The notes beneath the pieces were generated by a model, which was not told the DNA's origin, did not search any database, and was given only the letters and a program-made list of their open reading frames with translations. Below, piece after piece: positions 17,701 through 25,107 of a stretch of 64,000 nt of DNA (position 1 is its first letter; each line of letters opens with the position of its first letter). Origin of the DNA: Sulfuriroseicoccus oceanibius. Lineage in GTDB: Bacteria; Verrucomicrobiota; Verrucomicrobiia; Verrucomicrobiales; SLCJ01. The position numbers and the translations under genes were made by a program. The stretch is from positions 558,001 through 622,000 of the forward strand of contig NZ_CP066776.1 in the NCBI RefSeq assembly GCF_010681825.2, given 5' to 3'.

Positions 17701-20700
17701 ATGGGGATTTTCCCGATGAATTTCGACCAATTGGTGACGTCGTTCCGCGGTGCGCCGACGACGGATCTGCTGGGTGGGCGCCGCATCAGTGACGAATACC
17801 GCTACGTGCTCGAGCGGCGGTTGGCGAAGCACTTCCCGGGCAACCTGTTGGGACGCCCTGAATTGATCCTCAATCCATGGGACGTGGACCAGGCATCGGC
17901 GAAGGACCGTAACTTCAAGCCGGGGGATGATCTGAAGAAGGGGGCGGCGAAACCTCTGATGTCCCGTCGACGAAACAAATTAGATAGGGGCCGAGTCAGC
18001 TATGATGCCTTTTCCAGCGAGGCTTCGGTGATCGCGCACCCGGTGTACGATTTCCTCGCCGACCAGCCGGGCTTCCTCATCAGCGTGCCGTTGGACGAGA
18101 ATGGCGGGGCGTCGATCAATTTGAAGAACCTGCCGGAGGGGCGCGATGCCCTGCGGATCGTCGTGGTGGACGATGGCGTGGTGATCGACCGCAACCTGGT
18201 GACCGGCGATGCCGCCGAGCCCGCGCTGTGCGACCGCAGGACCCAGCCGGTGAAGGACGCCAGTCTGGCTCTGGCGTTGGAGGACTCGGTGACGGCGGTG
18301 CCCGCGGGTGGGACGCTCGAGTTGCAAAAACAAGAGGGCACACGGGTGGCGAGGATTGCCACGGTGGACGACTTGGCTGGGTTCTTTGACTCGGTCGGCG
18401 ATCTGCCGGACTGGCGGAAGTTCAGCTTTGTCCGCAATTGGCAGAAGCTGGGCGATGACGATAAACGCGAGCGCTACGATGACTTCGCCTGCCATGGATT
18501 GCATCTCTTCCTGGCGAAGTACGATCCTGAGTTCTTCAACGCTGTGGTGAAGCCGGGCTTGGAAAGCAAGCTGGAGAAGTCGTTGGTGGACGAGTTCCTG
18601 CTGGGGCGTGATCTGACGGGGTATTTGGCACCGCAGGTTTACCAAACTCTCAACGCGCTTGAGTTGGCGTTGTTGGCGCGCGGGTTGCCGCAGGGCGCGG
18701 ATCGCGACAGCGTGGCCGCGGATCTGGCGACGCGGGCGTCGATGTTGCCACCGAACCCAGTGGAGCGCACCGAATGGGTGCTCACCGCATTGGGGACGTC
18801 GATGGGCGGCGCGGAAGGGGATCCTTTCGCCTCGGACAAGAGCGAGGAGCCCGAGGTGGCCGCCGGAGGAGGTAGCTTTGGTAGGAGGGAAGGGGTGCTC
18901 GGGTTTTCCATGATGGATGAGGATTCGTTCGCCGACAATCGGGACGCACCCGCCGCACCGTCGGCCGCGTTGGAGCCGCAACCCGAGGGGATGGACATCA
19001 TGAAGGAAAAACAGCGCCAGCTCTATCGCGAGCTTGGGCTGACCAAGATCTACGCCGAGTCCAATTACTACCGTGTCCGCAGGGCGGCGCAGGGCCCCGG
19101 ATTGATCCCGGTCAATCCATTCTGGGCGGCGCTGGGTGCGTGGGACGGCGACGCGGCATTCGCGAGCTCGGAGATCGTGCGCCAGCCGGTGAATGTGTCC
19201 GAAGCGCTGGCCATGCTGGCATTCTCCGGGCTGCCGCTTGAGGCGGAGGAAGCCGAAGTGGAGTCCTCCGATACGGCGAGCAAGCTGACCGCGAAGTCGC
19301 CGCTGATTGTGGTGTCGCGCCAGACTGTTCCGGCGAAAAAGCAGGACGCCCAGGCGGGTCAGATGATCTGGATGGACCATCAGGTCTTTCGTGCTGACGA
19401 CCGGTTCGTGATTGTGAACGGCCAGCGCGAGCCAAAGGCGGTGGGGGATACCCTGGAGACCGGGATTGCGTATGGCATGACGGTTTCGCCGATGAACATG
19501 AGCGGCCGCGATCTGGTGGTGGACCTGCATTCGGTGATCCCGAGTGGTGCGGTTCCATTGCAGAATGGCCAGGCGATGATCGGAGGCAGTCTGTTCCTCG
19601 GGCATTTTGAATCGACCACGAGGGAGGTGCAGTTCTACTTCCCGGAGGCGGGAACGTTCACGATGCCGGCTGCGCAGGTCACCAGTGACGGGGTGTTGTT
19701 GGTGTCGAGTGCGCCGCGCACATTCGAGGTGGTGGAAAAGATCGACCAGGTCGACAAGACGAGCTGGCCGTGGATCGCGGCGTACGGCTCGAATGCGGAG
19801 GTGCTGGAGTTCCTCAAGAACGAGAACTTACACGTGGTAGGATTGCCGGCGGTGGCTTGGCGGATGAAAGACAAAGCGTTCTTCAAACAAGTGACGGATT
19901 TGTTGCGTAGCCGCCGCATGTTTGACGCGCAGCTGTGGGCGTACGGCGTGAAGCATGGTGACGTGGTGACGACCGGTGAGTTGTTGTCGATGAACCAGCG
20001 GGCGAGCCAAATGTTCTATCCGTTCCTGGATTCGGATGTGGTGGACTACGACCCTATTGAACGCGGGCAGTTCGAGCATCTGGACTTCCGGCCGTTTGTG
20101 AATGCACGGGCGCACCAACTCGGTGGCAAGGCGTGGATCGGTAACGACAAGATGCATGGCCAGTACACCAGAATGTTGGAGATCCTGGCGCGCAAAGCGG
20201 AGTTCGATGCGGGTGACCGCCTGAGGGTGAGCTACTATTTGCTGATGCAGGACCGCATCGACGAAGGGCTCACGTGGTTTGACTCGATCGACCGCGACGC
20301 GGTGGATGCGAAGATGCAGTACGATTACCTGGCATGTTATGCGGCGTTCTTCCGCAGCGAGCCGGAGCAGGCGAAGGCGATTGCATCGCACTACGCCGGG
20401 ACTGCAGGCGACCACTGGCGGGATAAGTTCGCCCAGGTGGTGGCTCAGGCCGATGAAATTGCTTCCGGCGTGACGGCCGAGGGGGCTGGGGATTCGCGCG
20501 AAGCAACCCACGAACGCGAAGCGAGCGCCGAAGTGACGCTGGCTTTGCGCCAGGCCGGACCGGGGGCGCTGGAGTTGCGCCACGCGAATGCGGACACGGT
20601 GGAGCTGGCATTCTATGAGGTGGATCTGGAGTTGTTGTTCAGTCGTACGCCGTTCCTGAACGCGGACAGCGATCGTTTCCGCATCGTCCAGCCAACGCAG

Positions 20701-21108
20701 ACGATGGATGTGAAACTGAACCAGGCATCTGGCGAGTCGACTCTTGCGATCCCGGATGCGCTGAAAGGGCGCAACCTCCTGGTAGAAGTGCGGGCCGGCG
20801 GGAAGTCGGTGCACGCCATGGTTTCCGACCACCGGATGAATGTCGCCGTCGCCGAAAACTATGGATTGGTAACGGTTCGCGGACAGCAGAACGGCAAGCC
20901 GGTGCCTGCGGCTTATGTCAAAGTCTACGCCCGGATGAAGAACGGTCAGGTGGAGTTCTACAAAGACGGTTACACCGATCTGCGCGGTAAGTTCGACTAC
21001 AGCAGTCTCAATGAGGACAAGCTTCCCGGGGTTGAGCGGTTTGCCTTGCTGATCGCCGACGATGAACTAGGCACTACGATCCGCGAAGTGGCGCCACCGG
21101 CGAGGTAG
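14776..21108 (+). CDS. Giant secreted macroglobulin-like protein (2110 aa)
   Basis: Signal peptide at residues 1-27 (hydrophobic core LALSALLSAAPPLLA), then a helical N-terminal region (about 30-420). From about residue 437 (RFAVDEPVSLEV) the text reads like the beta-sandwich MG domains of bacterial alpha-2-macroglobulins, including GVWVVEMIGNGRSNRAIVRRGD. An acidic, Gly-rich linker (about 1340-1412) separates a helical tract; a beta-rich stretch (FYFPEAGTFTMPA, about 1625) and a TPR-like or solenoid region follow. The C-terminus ends in a transthyretin-like module (GKPVPAAYVKVYARMKNGQ, about 2041-2059). The CxEQ thioester of trapping macroglobulins is not seen. It is probably periplasmic or at the surface. 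Function unknown; the family link is inference. Confidence 0.6.
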   Translation: MKSVRSVASSCLALSALLSAAPPLLANEVPAVESYVLATDREAELAKLVPGTVDYYRLHLIHFENTGQWGKQEAMIADMRAQMKRGALSGIGESELQTFELRRAVMRFQDDTAASGASIARILGLSLSHSQPLRENEQSLPSALHGGVFERRQWLRSALKASGNSLRNVSDHQLPYLLSERIQLTAEQREQFLRRYQNAQSPGVVDLVVAHFTDKRTASWGEFEIHQFLTLEQMDKVRKRVTRLRDDSRFTAAYLSKLMPGDDVELWVDRDETMAYLERVWAYVSTLPENQNALRGQVLYRLLEWERMTGRVNREHLQEYLKLPRPVAYQTRELRRNRQPMTFGNEFTQISGVRQILPPVEEELVRELVMDQLVADGNDAAFRGLILEKTLQQWLAEAMIVAGKGERDRWSRVLGPDQFTALRDRVDIDFAPTNPARFAVDEPVSLEVMTKNAGAMEVKIYQINTLAFHEQNAGEIDGTLDLDGLVANHSRVIETGDNPFVRKPLRVELPEIDGRGVWVVEMIGNGRSNRAIVRRGDLRVVTQPHPLGQQALVLDESGKPFAGAEVRLGGHVFPADENGLCVLPFSENEEALDVVLHDPMSGLARPAKVDAVREEYVLDVSHVVPRESLIAGKETTLAVRWTALLNGQPVNPEQLVRPKLSLRLVDADGVASVKRVPVESLQFYRDLTIDFVVPERLVSLEVVLSAEVEQVRTGEMVTLEARSHQEVNDGAATDAEGFVYWLPTEKGLVAELRGRNGELLAGHDVRVSVRDEQFQAVGNQLMRSDERGRVMLGGVPRWAVVEISGAGRGKDMVSSRAVQRFVQSNDDRVMLGVDGVTLKAGEARAVPMTVTAADLEQRRVSLVEIRRGAVVRDVTDQLTLTDGGLVIGSGLAAGSYELRTESDQFAVEVVDGDWHGLWLLGERIAVRDPHQTLPRLTQAEVAGDAVKVQVADASDRTRLYVVASRYRSDQLRRPGMGIFPMNFDQLVTSFRGAPTTDLLGGRRISDEYRYVLERRLAKHFPGNLLGRPELILNPWDVDQASAKDRNFKPGDDLKKGAAKPLMSRRRNKLDRGRVSYDAFSSEASVIAHPVYDFLADQPGFLISVPLDENGGASINLKNLPEGRDALRIVVVDDGVVIDRNLVTGDAAEPALCDRRTQPVKDASLALALEDSVTAVPAGGTLELQKQEGTRVARIATVDDLAGFFDSVGDLPDWRKFSFVRNWQKLGDDDKRERYDDFACHGLHLFLAKYDPEFFNAVVKPGLESKLEKSLVDEFLLGRDLTGYLAPQVYQTLNALELALLARGLPQGADRDSVAADLATRASMLPPNPVERTEWVLTALGTSMGGAEGDPFASDKSEEPEVAAGGGSFGRREGVLGFSMMDEDSFADNRDAPAAPSAALEPQPEGMDIMKEKQRQLYRELGLTKIYAESNYYRVRRAAQGPGLIPVNPFWAALGAWDGDAAFASSEIVRQPVNVSEALAMLAFSGLPLEAEEAEVESSDTASKLTAKSPLIVVSRQTVPAKKQDAQAGQMIWMDHQVFRADDRFVIVNGQREPKAVGDTLETGIAYGMTVSPMNMSGRDLVVDLHSVIPSGAVPLQNGQAMIGGSLFLGHFESTTREVQFYFPEAGTFTMPAAQVTSDGVLLVSSAPRTFEVVEKIDQVDKTSWPWIAAYGSNAEVLEFLKNENLHVVGLPAVAWRMKDKAFFKQVTDLLRSRRMFDAQLWAYGVKHGDVVTTGELLSMNQRASQMFYPFLDSDVVDYDPIERGQFEHLDFRPFVNARAHQLGGKAWIGNDKMHGQYTRMLEILARKAEFDAGDRLRVSYYLLMQDRIDEGLTWFDSIDRDAVDAKMQYDYLACYAAFFRSEPEQAKAIASHYAGTAGDHWRDKFAQVVAQADEIASGVTAEGAGDSREATHEREASAEVTLALRQAGPGALELRHANADTVELAFYEVDLELLFSRTPFLNADSDRFRIVQPTQTMDVKLNQASGESTLAIPDALKGRNLLVEVRAGGKSVHAMVSDHRMNVAVAENYGLVTVRGQQNGKPVPAAYVKVYARMKNGQVEFYKDGYTDLRGKFDYSSLNEDKLPGVERFALLIADDELGTTIREVAPPAR

Positions 21109-21443
21109 GCTGGAGATTGCACATCACGCCGCCGTCCATGGGCAATGGGCGGCGGCCACAGATGGGCACAGATCCTCACAGATGAATTGGTTTGTCGGGG
21201 GATCCTGATCGGTATCGGTATCCCAATCGATGGTTAAGGATAACGAAGAGGATAAAGATAAGGAGTGGGATGCTTTAGGCGAAGCGGAGGCCTTCAGGTA
21301 GGCCGGAGTCTCTCAAGCAGAAATGAGCTCCCTGTTCATTCGATCGGTCATTGGGGATAACCCGGTTCGCAATAAGTGATCAACGCACCGCGGCACCAAC
21401 CAACTCCGCCGATCCCGCTCCCTGCATGGGAGCCGCAAACCAG

Positions 21444-21481
21444 CCCGGGGTGAACGGAGCCTCCGGCGACGCCACCCTGGG
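21444..21481. repeat. 38-bp nested palindrome module, copy 3
   Basis: Arms CCCGGGGT and ACCCTGGG enclose GGAGCCTCCGGCGACGCC. One arm has diverged. The remainder of the 21109-21527 gap has only low-complexity CACAGATGGGCACAGAT, GGTATCGGTATCC and GGATAAAGATAAGG stretches and a CACCCTGAAGGGGTG hairpin. Confidence 0.7.
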
Positions 21482-21527
21482 AAACCAGGCATCACATGCA
21501 TCGCACCCTGAAGGGGTGCTGGACGAA

Positions 21528-22169
21528 TCAGATCAAATGCGCGCTGTAGCCGGCGGCGACGAGATTTTGGTAGGCGGCCCGGGAATCGGGGGGTATGGGT
21601 TGTTCGCTGGCGAATCCTTTGGCGGGGTATTCGACGATGCGTTGGAAGTCGCCGACCATGGCGGCGATGACGACATCCTGTGGTAGGTCATCGGTGCAGT
21701 AGGCGTCGAACGGCAGGGGTGGGGACGACGCGATGGCATTGAGCTCAGGCCATTGGACGTCGAGCGCGGCTATGGTACGGCGCTCCATGTAGGGCTTTTG
21801 AACGACGATGGCGTTGTCGACTGTGAGGTTCCGGTCCGCGAGTAGCTCGCGGCTGAAGCGGATGTTTTCTCCCGTGTTAGTCGCGCGGTTCTCGATCAGG
21901 ATGGCGGATTCTGGAACTCCGGCGGCAAGAGCTACCGCAGCCATGGCCTCGGCTTCGGTCTGGTCCCAATGGCCGGTCATGCGGCCGCGGGCACCGGAGA
22001 AAAGCAACCAGGGGGCGAGTCCGTCCATGACGAGGCGGGCGGCATGTTCCGCCACCCGCAGGTCGTTGCTACCAAAGACGAGTACCGCGTCGGCGGGGGA
22101 GACTGTGTGGTTCAGCTGGTGGTAGGCCCAAAGGGATTCCACGCTGGCTTTAAGTTCCGGGGCAAGCAT
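21528..22169 (-). CDS. YdcF-like DUF218 family protein
   Basis: A 213-residue protein of the DUF218 (YdcF/SanA/ElyC) group. Conserved elements are ADAVLVFGSNDLRVAEHAARL (26-46), WLLFSGARGRMTGHW (54-68) with TEAEAMAAVALAAGVP, the family-typical ENRATNTGENI (92-102) and the IVVQKPYMERRT segment. No signal peptide or membrane helix is present, so it resembles cytoplasmic E. coli YdcF, reported to bind S-adenosylmethionine, rather than the membrane-bound ElyC/SanA. Its reaction is unknown. Confidence 0.82.
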   Translation of the reverse strand: MLAPELKASVESLWAYHQLNHTVSPADAVLVFGSNDLRVAEHAARLVMDGLAPWLLFSGARGRMTGHWDQTEAEAMAAVALAAGVPESAILIENRATNTGENIRFSRELLADRNLTVDNAIVVQKPYMERRTIAALDVQWPELNAIASSPPLPFDAYCTDDLPQDVVIAAMVGDFQRIVEYPAKGFASEQPIPPDSRAAYQNLVAAGYSAHLI

Positions 22170-22452
22170 GGAGGCAGCGTAGCCGGAGTGTGGTGGGAAT
22201 CGATGCGAAAATCGGGCGTGGTACTGGTCGCATTACCCGACAAACAAATGTGTCATTTTCGGTGCTTGTGAATTACTCCCTACTTTTTTAATAAAAAAGC
22301 ATTGCCTGATTATCACGGGCTCTATAACAACATTGATCTGTCTACATTGTAAGCGTGCGTTAGGAGAGCTTTTTCTTCAAACGTGATTCGGAATCCGGGG
22401 GGATTCACACAGAACGAATCAACTTATGATAGCGACATTAGAGACGATGGAC

Positions 22453-22562
22453 CGGGCATCTTTACCGATGCCCGTCCAGGGCCGTCTGCTGGGCAGGGGT
22501 TGTTGCGGCAGGCGGCTTTTTTTGCTCCGGCGGTTGTATTACCGCCGGAGCAAATTTGTTTC
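22453..22562 (+). terminator. Two strong hairpins in an AT-rich intergenic region
   Basis: CGGGCATCTTTACCGATGCCCG-type hairpin at 22453-22474 and a longer perfect one at 22524-22551 (arms GCTCCGGCGGT and ACCGCCGGAGC) followed by AAATTTGTTT. Either could end a short upstream transcript. The 22170-22774 gap also holds an AT-rich patch (22260-22400) with CTACTTTTTTAATAAAAAAGC, and a CACGCAGAGACGCCAAGACGC low-complexity repeat at about 22598. I see no convincing gene. Confidence 0.4.
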
Positions 22563-22774
22563 TGAGGCGGGCACCGCTGTCGCGAGATCTAAGGTTTCAC
22601 GCAGAGACGCCAAGACGCTAAGGCCCTACCACGTCAGCGCCGGTGCCGACTACCATGGGAGATTCATAGCTTCAAATTTGTGAGCACACCGCTCCCCTAA
22701 TAACGGGAATCATGCACGTTGACCTCACGAGGCGGGTGTCTAACTTACAGCTCCAATTTCCAGATGATGCCCCC

Positions 22775-23998
22775 ATGCTAAAACGACTTCTTCTCCAAAT
22801 CTCGGTTTTCGTCCTCCTCTGCACGAACATTCACGGTCAAACCCGGACTTGGACAGAGGAGAGCACGGGACGAACAATCACTGCCACATTGGTGGAGAGA
22901 AATGGAGACTCTGTCGTGCTTAGAAACCTAAACGGCAAAAGGTTCACCGTTGCGATAGAGCGTTTTACCAAAGCGGATCAGACCTACATCGATGAAGCAT
23001 CCGCCAAAGAAGACAAAGTTGAGCATCAGGCGGCTTCCGACAGGGGCAATCGATTGAAGCCGTCCCCAAAACCAGTCAATGTCGGCGGATTGAAACTGAA
23101 GGCTGAGCTCCTTGATGCGGGGCCGCCAATCACCAGTGACGACGCCTTTGGAGAACTCACACAGATCCTCGCCGTGAAAGATCAAGTCGTGGTCGGAGGA
23201 AAGGACGGTACCATCACTGGATTCAAGACAAACGAAGGAGCCAGCCTCCAAGTCAATCGAGCATTTGGAGACTCGGGTGTGATCGAAACCGGCTCTGAAG
23301 TGGAGCGTTTGCTCCGTATTACCGACAACCAGGTTGCTGCCAGACTTCGCTCTGGCAAGGGCCTTTTGATCGAGAGCGGACAGATCAAATCAGATATAGC
23401 AACTCCAAACGAATCTACCTCACTCGATCGAAGCGGCACATGGGGCGTTTCAGTGGAGACCGGATCGAGTAGTGCGAAGGGATTCAGCCGCGTTAGCATG
23501 CTAAGTTTCAACAGTGGTGAATTGGAAAAGACCCACTGGATCACCTCAAAAGATCCAAGCGCAGTTCCCGCAGGGTACACGATGAAGAATGCGTCCTGTG
23601 CCGCTGTGATCGGGGGGGACATCTGGATTGCCGGACTAAACGAGGAAGGTGTGCAAGAAATCGTATGTCTGGATCGCGATCGGAAGGTCCAGTTCAGACT
23701 CGGCAACAAGAACGCCTTTGCTTCCGACGGATTTGGAAATTTCACAGCGATCGAAGAGACGCCGCGGGGCGCGGTGGTTTTGGATTCTAATATGCGCGAT
23801 CTGAAAGTCGTCTCCTTGGATGGTTCGGTTACCGCAGTTGTCGACGTCAAACCCTTCCTCGGTCTCTCCTATCCGTGGATCATCGATGCCTCCTACAACC
23901 CGTCCGACGGGTATCTCTACCTTCTGGTCGCGCAAGCCCGCGAGAAGTCAGAAGTTAGAGAGAACCTGATCTATCGGATTTCGGGCTTCGCAAAGTAG
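22775..23998 (+). CDS. SHD1-domain secreted protein
   Basis: A 407-residue protein. A signal peptide (MLKRLLLQISVFVLLCTNIHG) is followed by an SLA1 homology domain 1-like module (about residues 24-75): RTWTEESTGRTITATLVE, then GDSVVLRNLNGKRFTVAIERFTK split by two residues. This domain is frequent in secreted planctomycete and verrucomicrobial proteins. The rest (about 100-405) is beta-rich and may form a propeller-like fold, but I do not recognise it. The base composition is visibly lower in G+C than its neighbours, which together with the AT-rich leader hints at transfer. ATG at 22775 is chosen for the signal peptide. Confidence 0.65.
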   Translation: MLKRLLLQISVFVLLCTNIHGQTRTWTEESTGRTITATLVERNGDSVVLRNLNGKRFTVAIERFTKADQTYIDEASAKEDKVEHQAASDRGNRLKPSPKPVNVGGLKLKAELLDAGPPITSDDAFGELTQILAVKDQVVVGGKDGTITGFKTNEGASLQVNRAFGDSGVIETGSEVERLLRITDNQVAARLRSGKGLLIESGQIKSDIATPNESTSLDRSGTWGVSVETGSSSAKGFSRVSMLSFNSGELEKTHWITSKDPSAVPAGYTMKNASCAAVIGGDIWIAGLNEEGVQEIVCLDRDRKVQFRLGNKNAFASDGFGNFTAIEETPRGAVVLDSNMRDLKVVSLDGSVTAVVDVKPFLGLSYPWIIDASYNPSDGYLYLLVAQAREKSEVRENLIYRISGFAK

Positions 23999-24030
23999 CG
24001 GAGAATTGCCCAGGGGGATCCCATCCCTGC

Positions 24031-24925
24031 TGTAAACCGTCCCTACGGGACGTCTCATGCTTGCACTCATATCCGGAGGTTGAAACCTCCGGCTAACCGG
24101 TAACCTGTCGCTTCGCGACGACCTCAATCACGTTGCATCCTAGCAACCAAAGCCGTTGCGGGAGCCCAATCCCCATCGCTGAAAACAAAAGCGAGAAATG
24201 GCACCCGTTGAATACCATTGGAACGGTTAAATTGGCGGAATTGCGGAGAGCTTTTTCGAGTGAGGCAAAGCACGAACCGCGATACTACCGGGCTACCTGA
24301 GCGGTGAGCGACAACGCCCCATCGCAGCGCGATGACTTACTGGTTAGCCAGCGGATTCATCCGCTGGTGCGGCCACTCCAAGCTACTCGCGCCGGAGGTG
24401 CGGTTTACCTCGGTGATCCCGCCCCCCCCTGTAAACCGTCCAAACGGGACGCCTCATGCTTGCACTCATATCCGGAGGTTGAAACCTCCGGCTAACCGGT
24501 AACCTGTCGCTTCGCGACGACCTCAATCACGTTGCATCCTGGCAACCAAAGCCGTTGCGGGAGCCCAATCCCCATCGCTGAAAACAAAAGCGAGAAATGG
24601 CACCCGTTGAATACCATTTGAACGGTCAAATTGGCGGAATTGCGGAGAGATTCTTCGAGTGAGGCAAGGCACGAACCGCGATACTACCGGGTTACCTGAG
24701 CGGTGAGCGACAACGCCCCATCGCAGCGCGATGACTTACTGGTTAGCCAGCGGATTCATCCGCTGGTGCGGCCACTCCAAGCTACTCGCGCCGGAGGTGC
24801 GGTTTACCTCGGTGATCCCGCCCCCCTGTAAACCGTCCAAACGGGACGCCTCATGCTTGCATTCATATCCGGAGGTTGAAACCTCCGGCTAACCGGTCAT
24901 CTGTCGCTACGCGACGGCCTCGATT
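24031..24925. repeat. Tandem array of a 398-bp composite hairpin unit (2.2 copies)
   Basis: Units start at 24031, 24430 and 24827 with TGTAAACCGTCC; spacings are 399 and 397 bp, the two-base difference falling in a run of C. Each full unit holds the hairpins of the composite element (CCGGAGGTTGAAACCTCCGG, TGTCGCTTCGCGACG, CAGCGGATTCATCCGCTG) and the right half of the MITE-like element (from TACCATTTGAACGG at 24213 and 24612). The third copy stays alike to about 24900 and then drifts to about 24980. No gene is seen across 23999-25107. Confidence 0.85.
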
Positions 24926-25041
24926 ACTCGGAGTTGTCCTCTGGCGACCAAAGTCGTCGTTACGGGTTCCCAATCTCCAACGGTTGCGACCAGGGGGCGT
25001 GCAGCGTGTATTGCTCGTTGAGCGGGAGAGATAAGAGCCAC

Positions 25042-25087
25042 AAAAAAGCCGCCTGCCGGCCGATGAGGATCGGCTGGCAGGCGGCTG
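25042..25087 (-). terminator. Rho-independent terminator of ppc
   Basis: On the minus strand a long stem (arms GCCGCCTGCC and GGCAGGCGGC with a further GATCGGC/GCCGATG part) is followed by TTTTTTG, 20 bp beyond the ppc stop codon. Confidence 0.88.
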
Positions 25088-25107
25088 GATTTGATTTGTG
25101 TTGCTGA

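Noticed and set aside
17980-19605. 541-codon minus-strand frame inside the 2110-aa gene
   Set aside because: Low-complexity Arg/His/Gln-rich translation, no start signals, fully covered by a continuous plus-strand gene.
24031-24925. Possible CRISPR array because of regular repeats
   Set aside because: The unit is about 398 bp, made of hairpins and MITE sequence, with no short repeat and unique spacer pattern and no cas genes.
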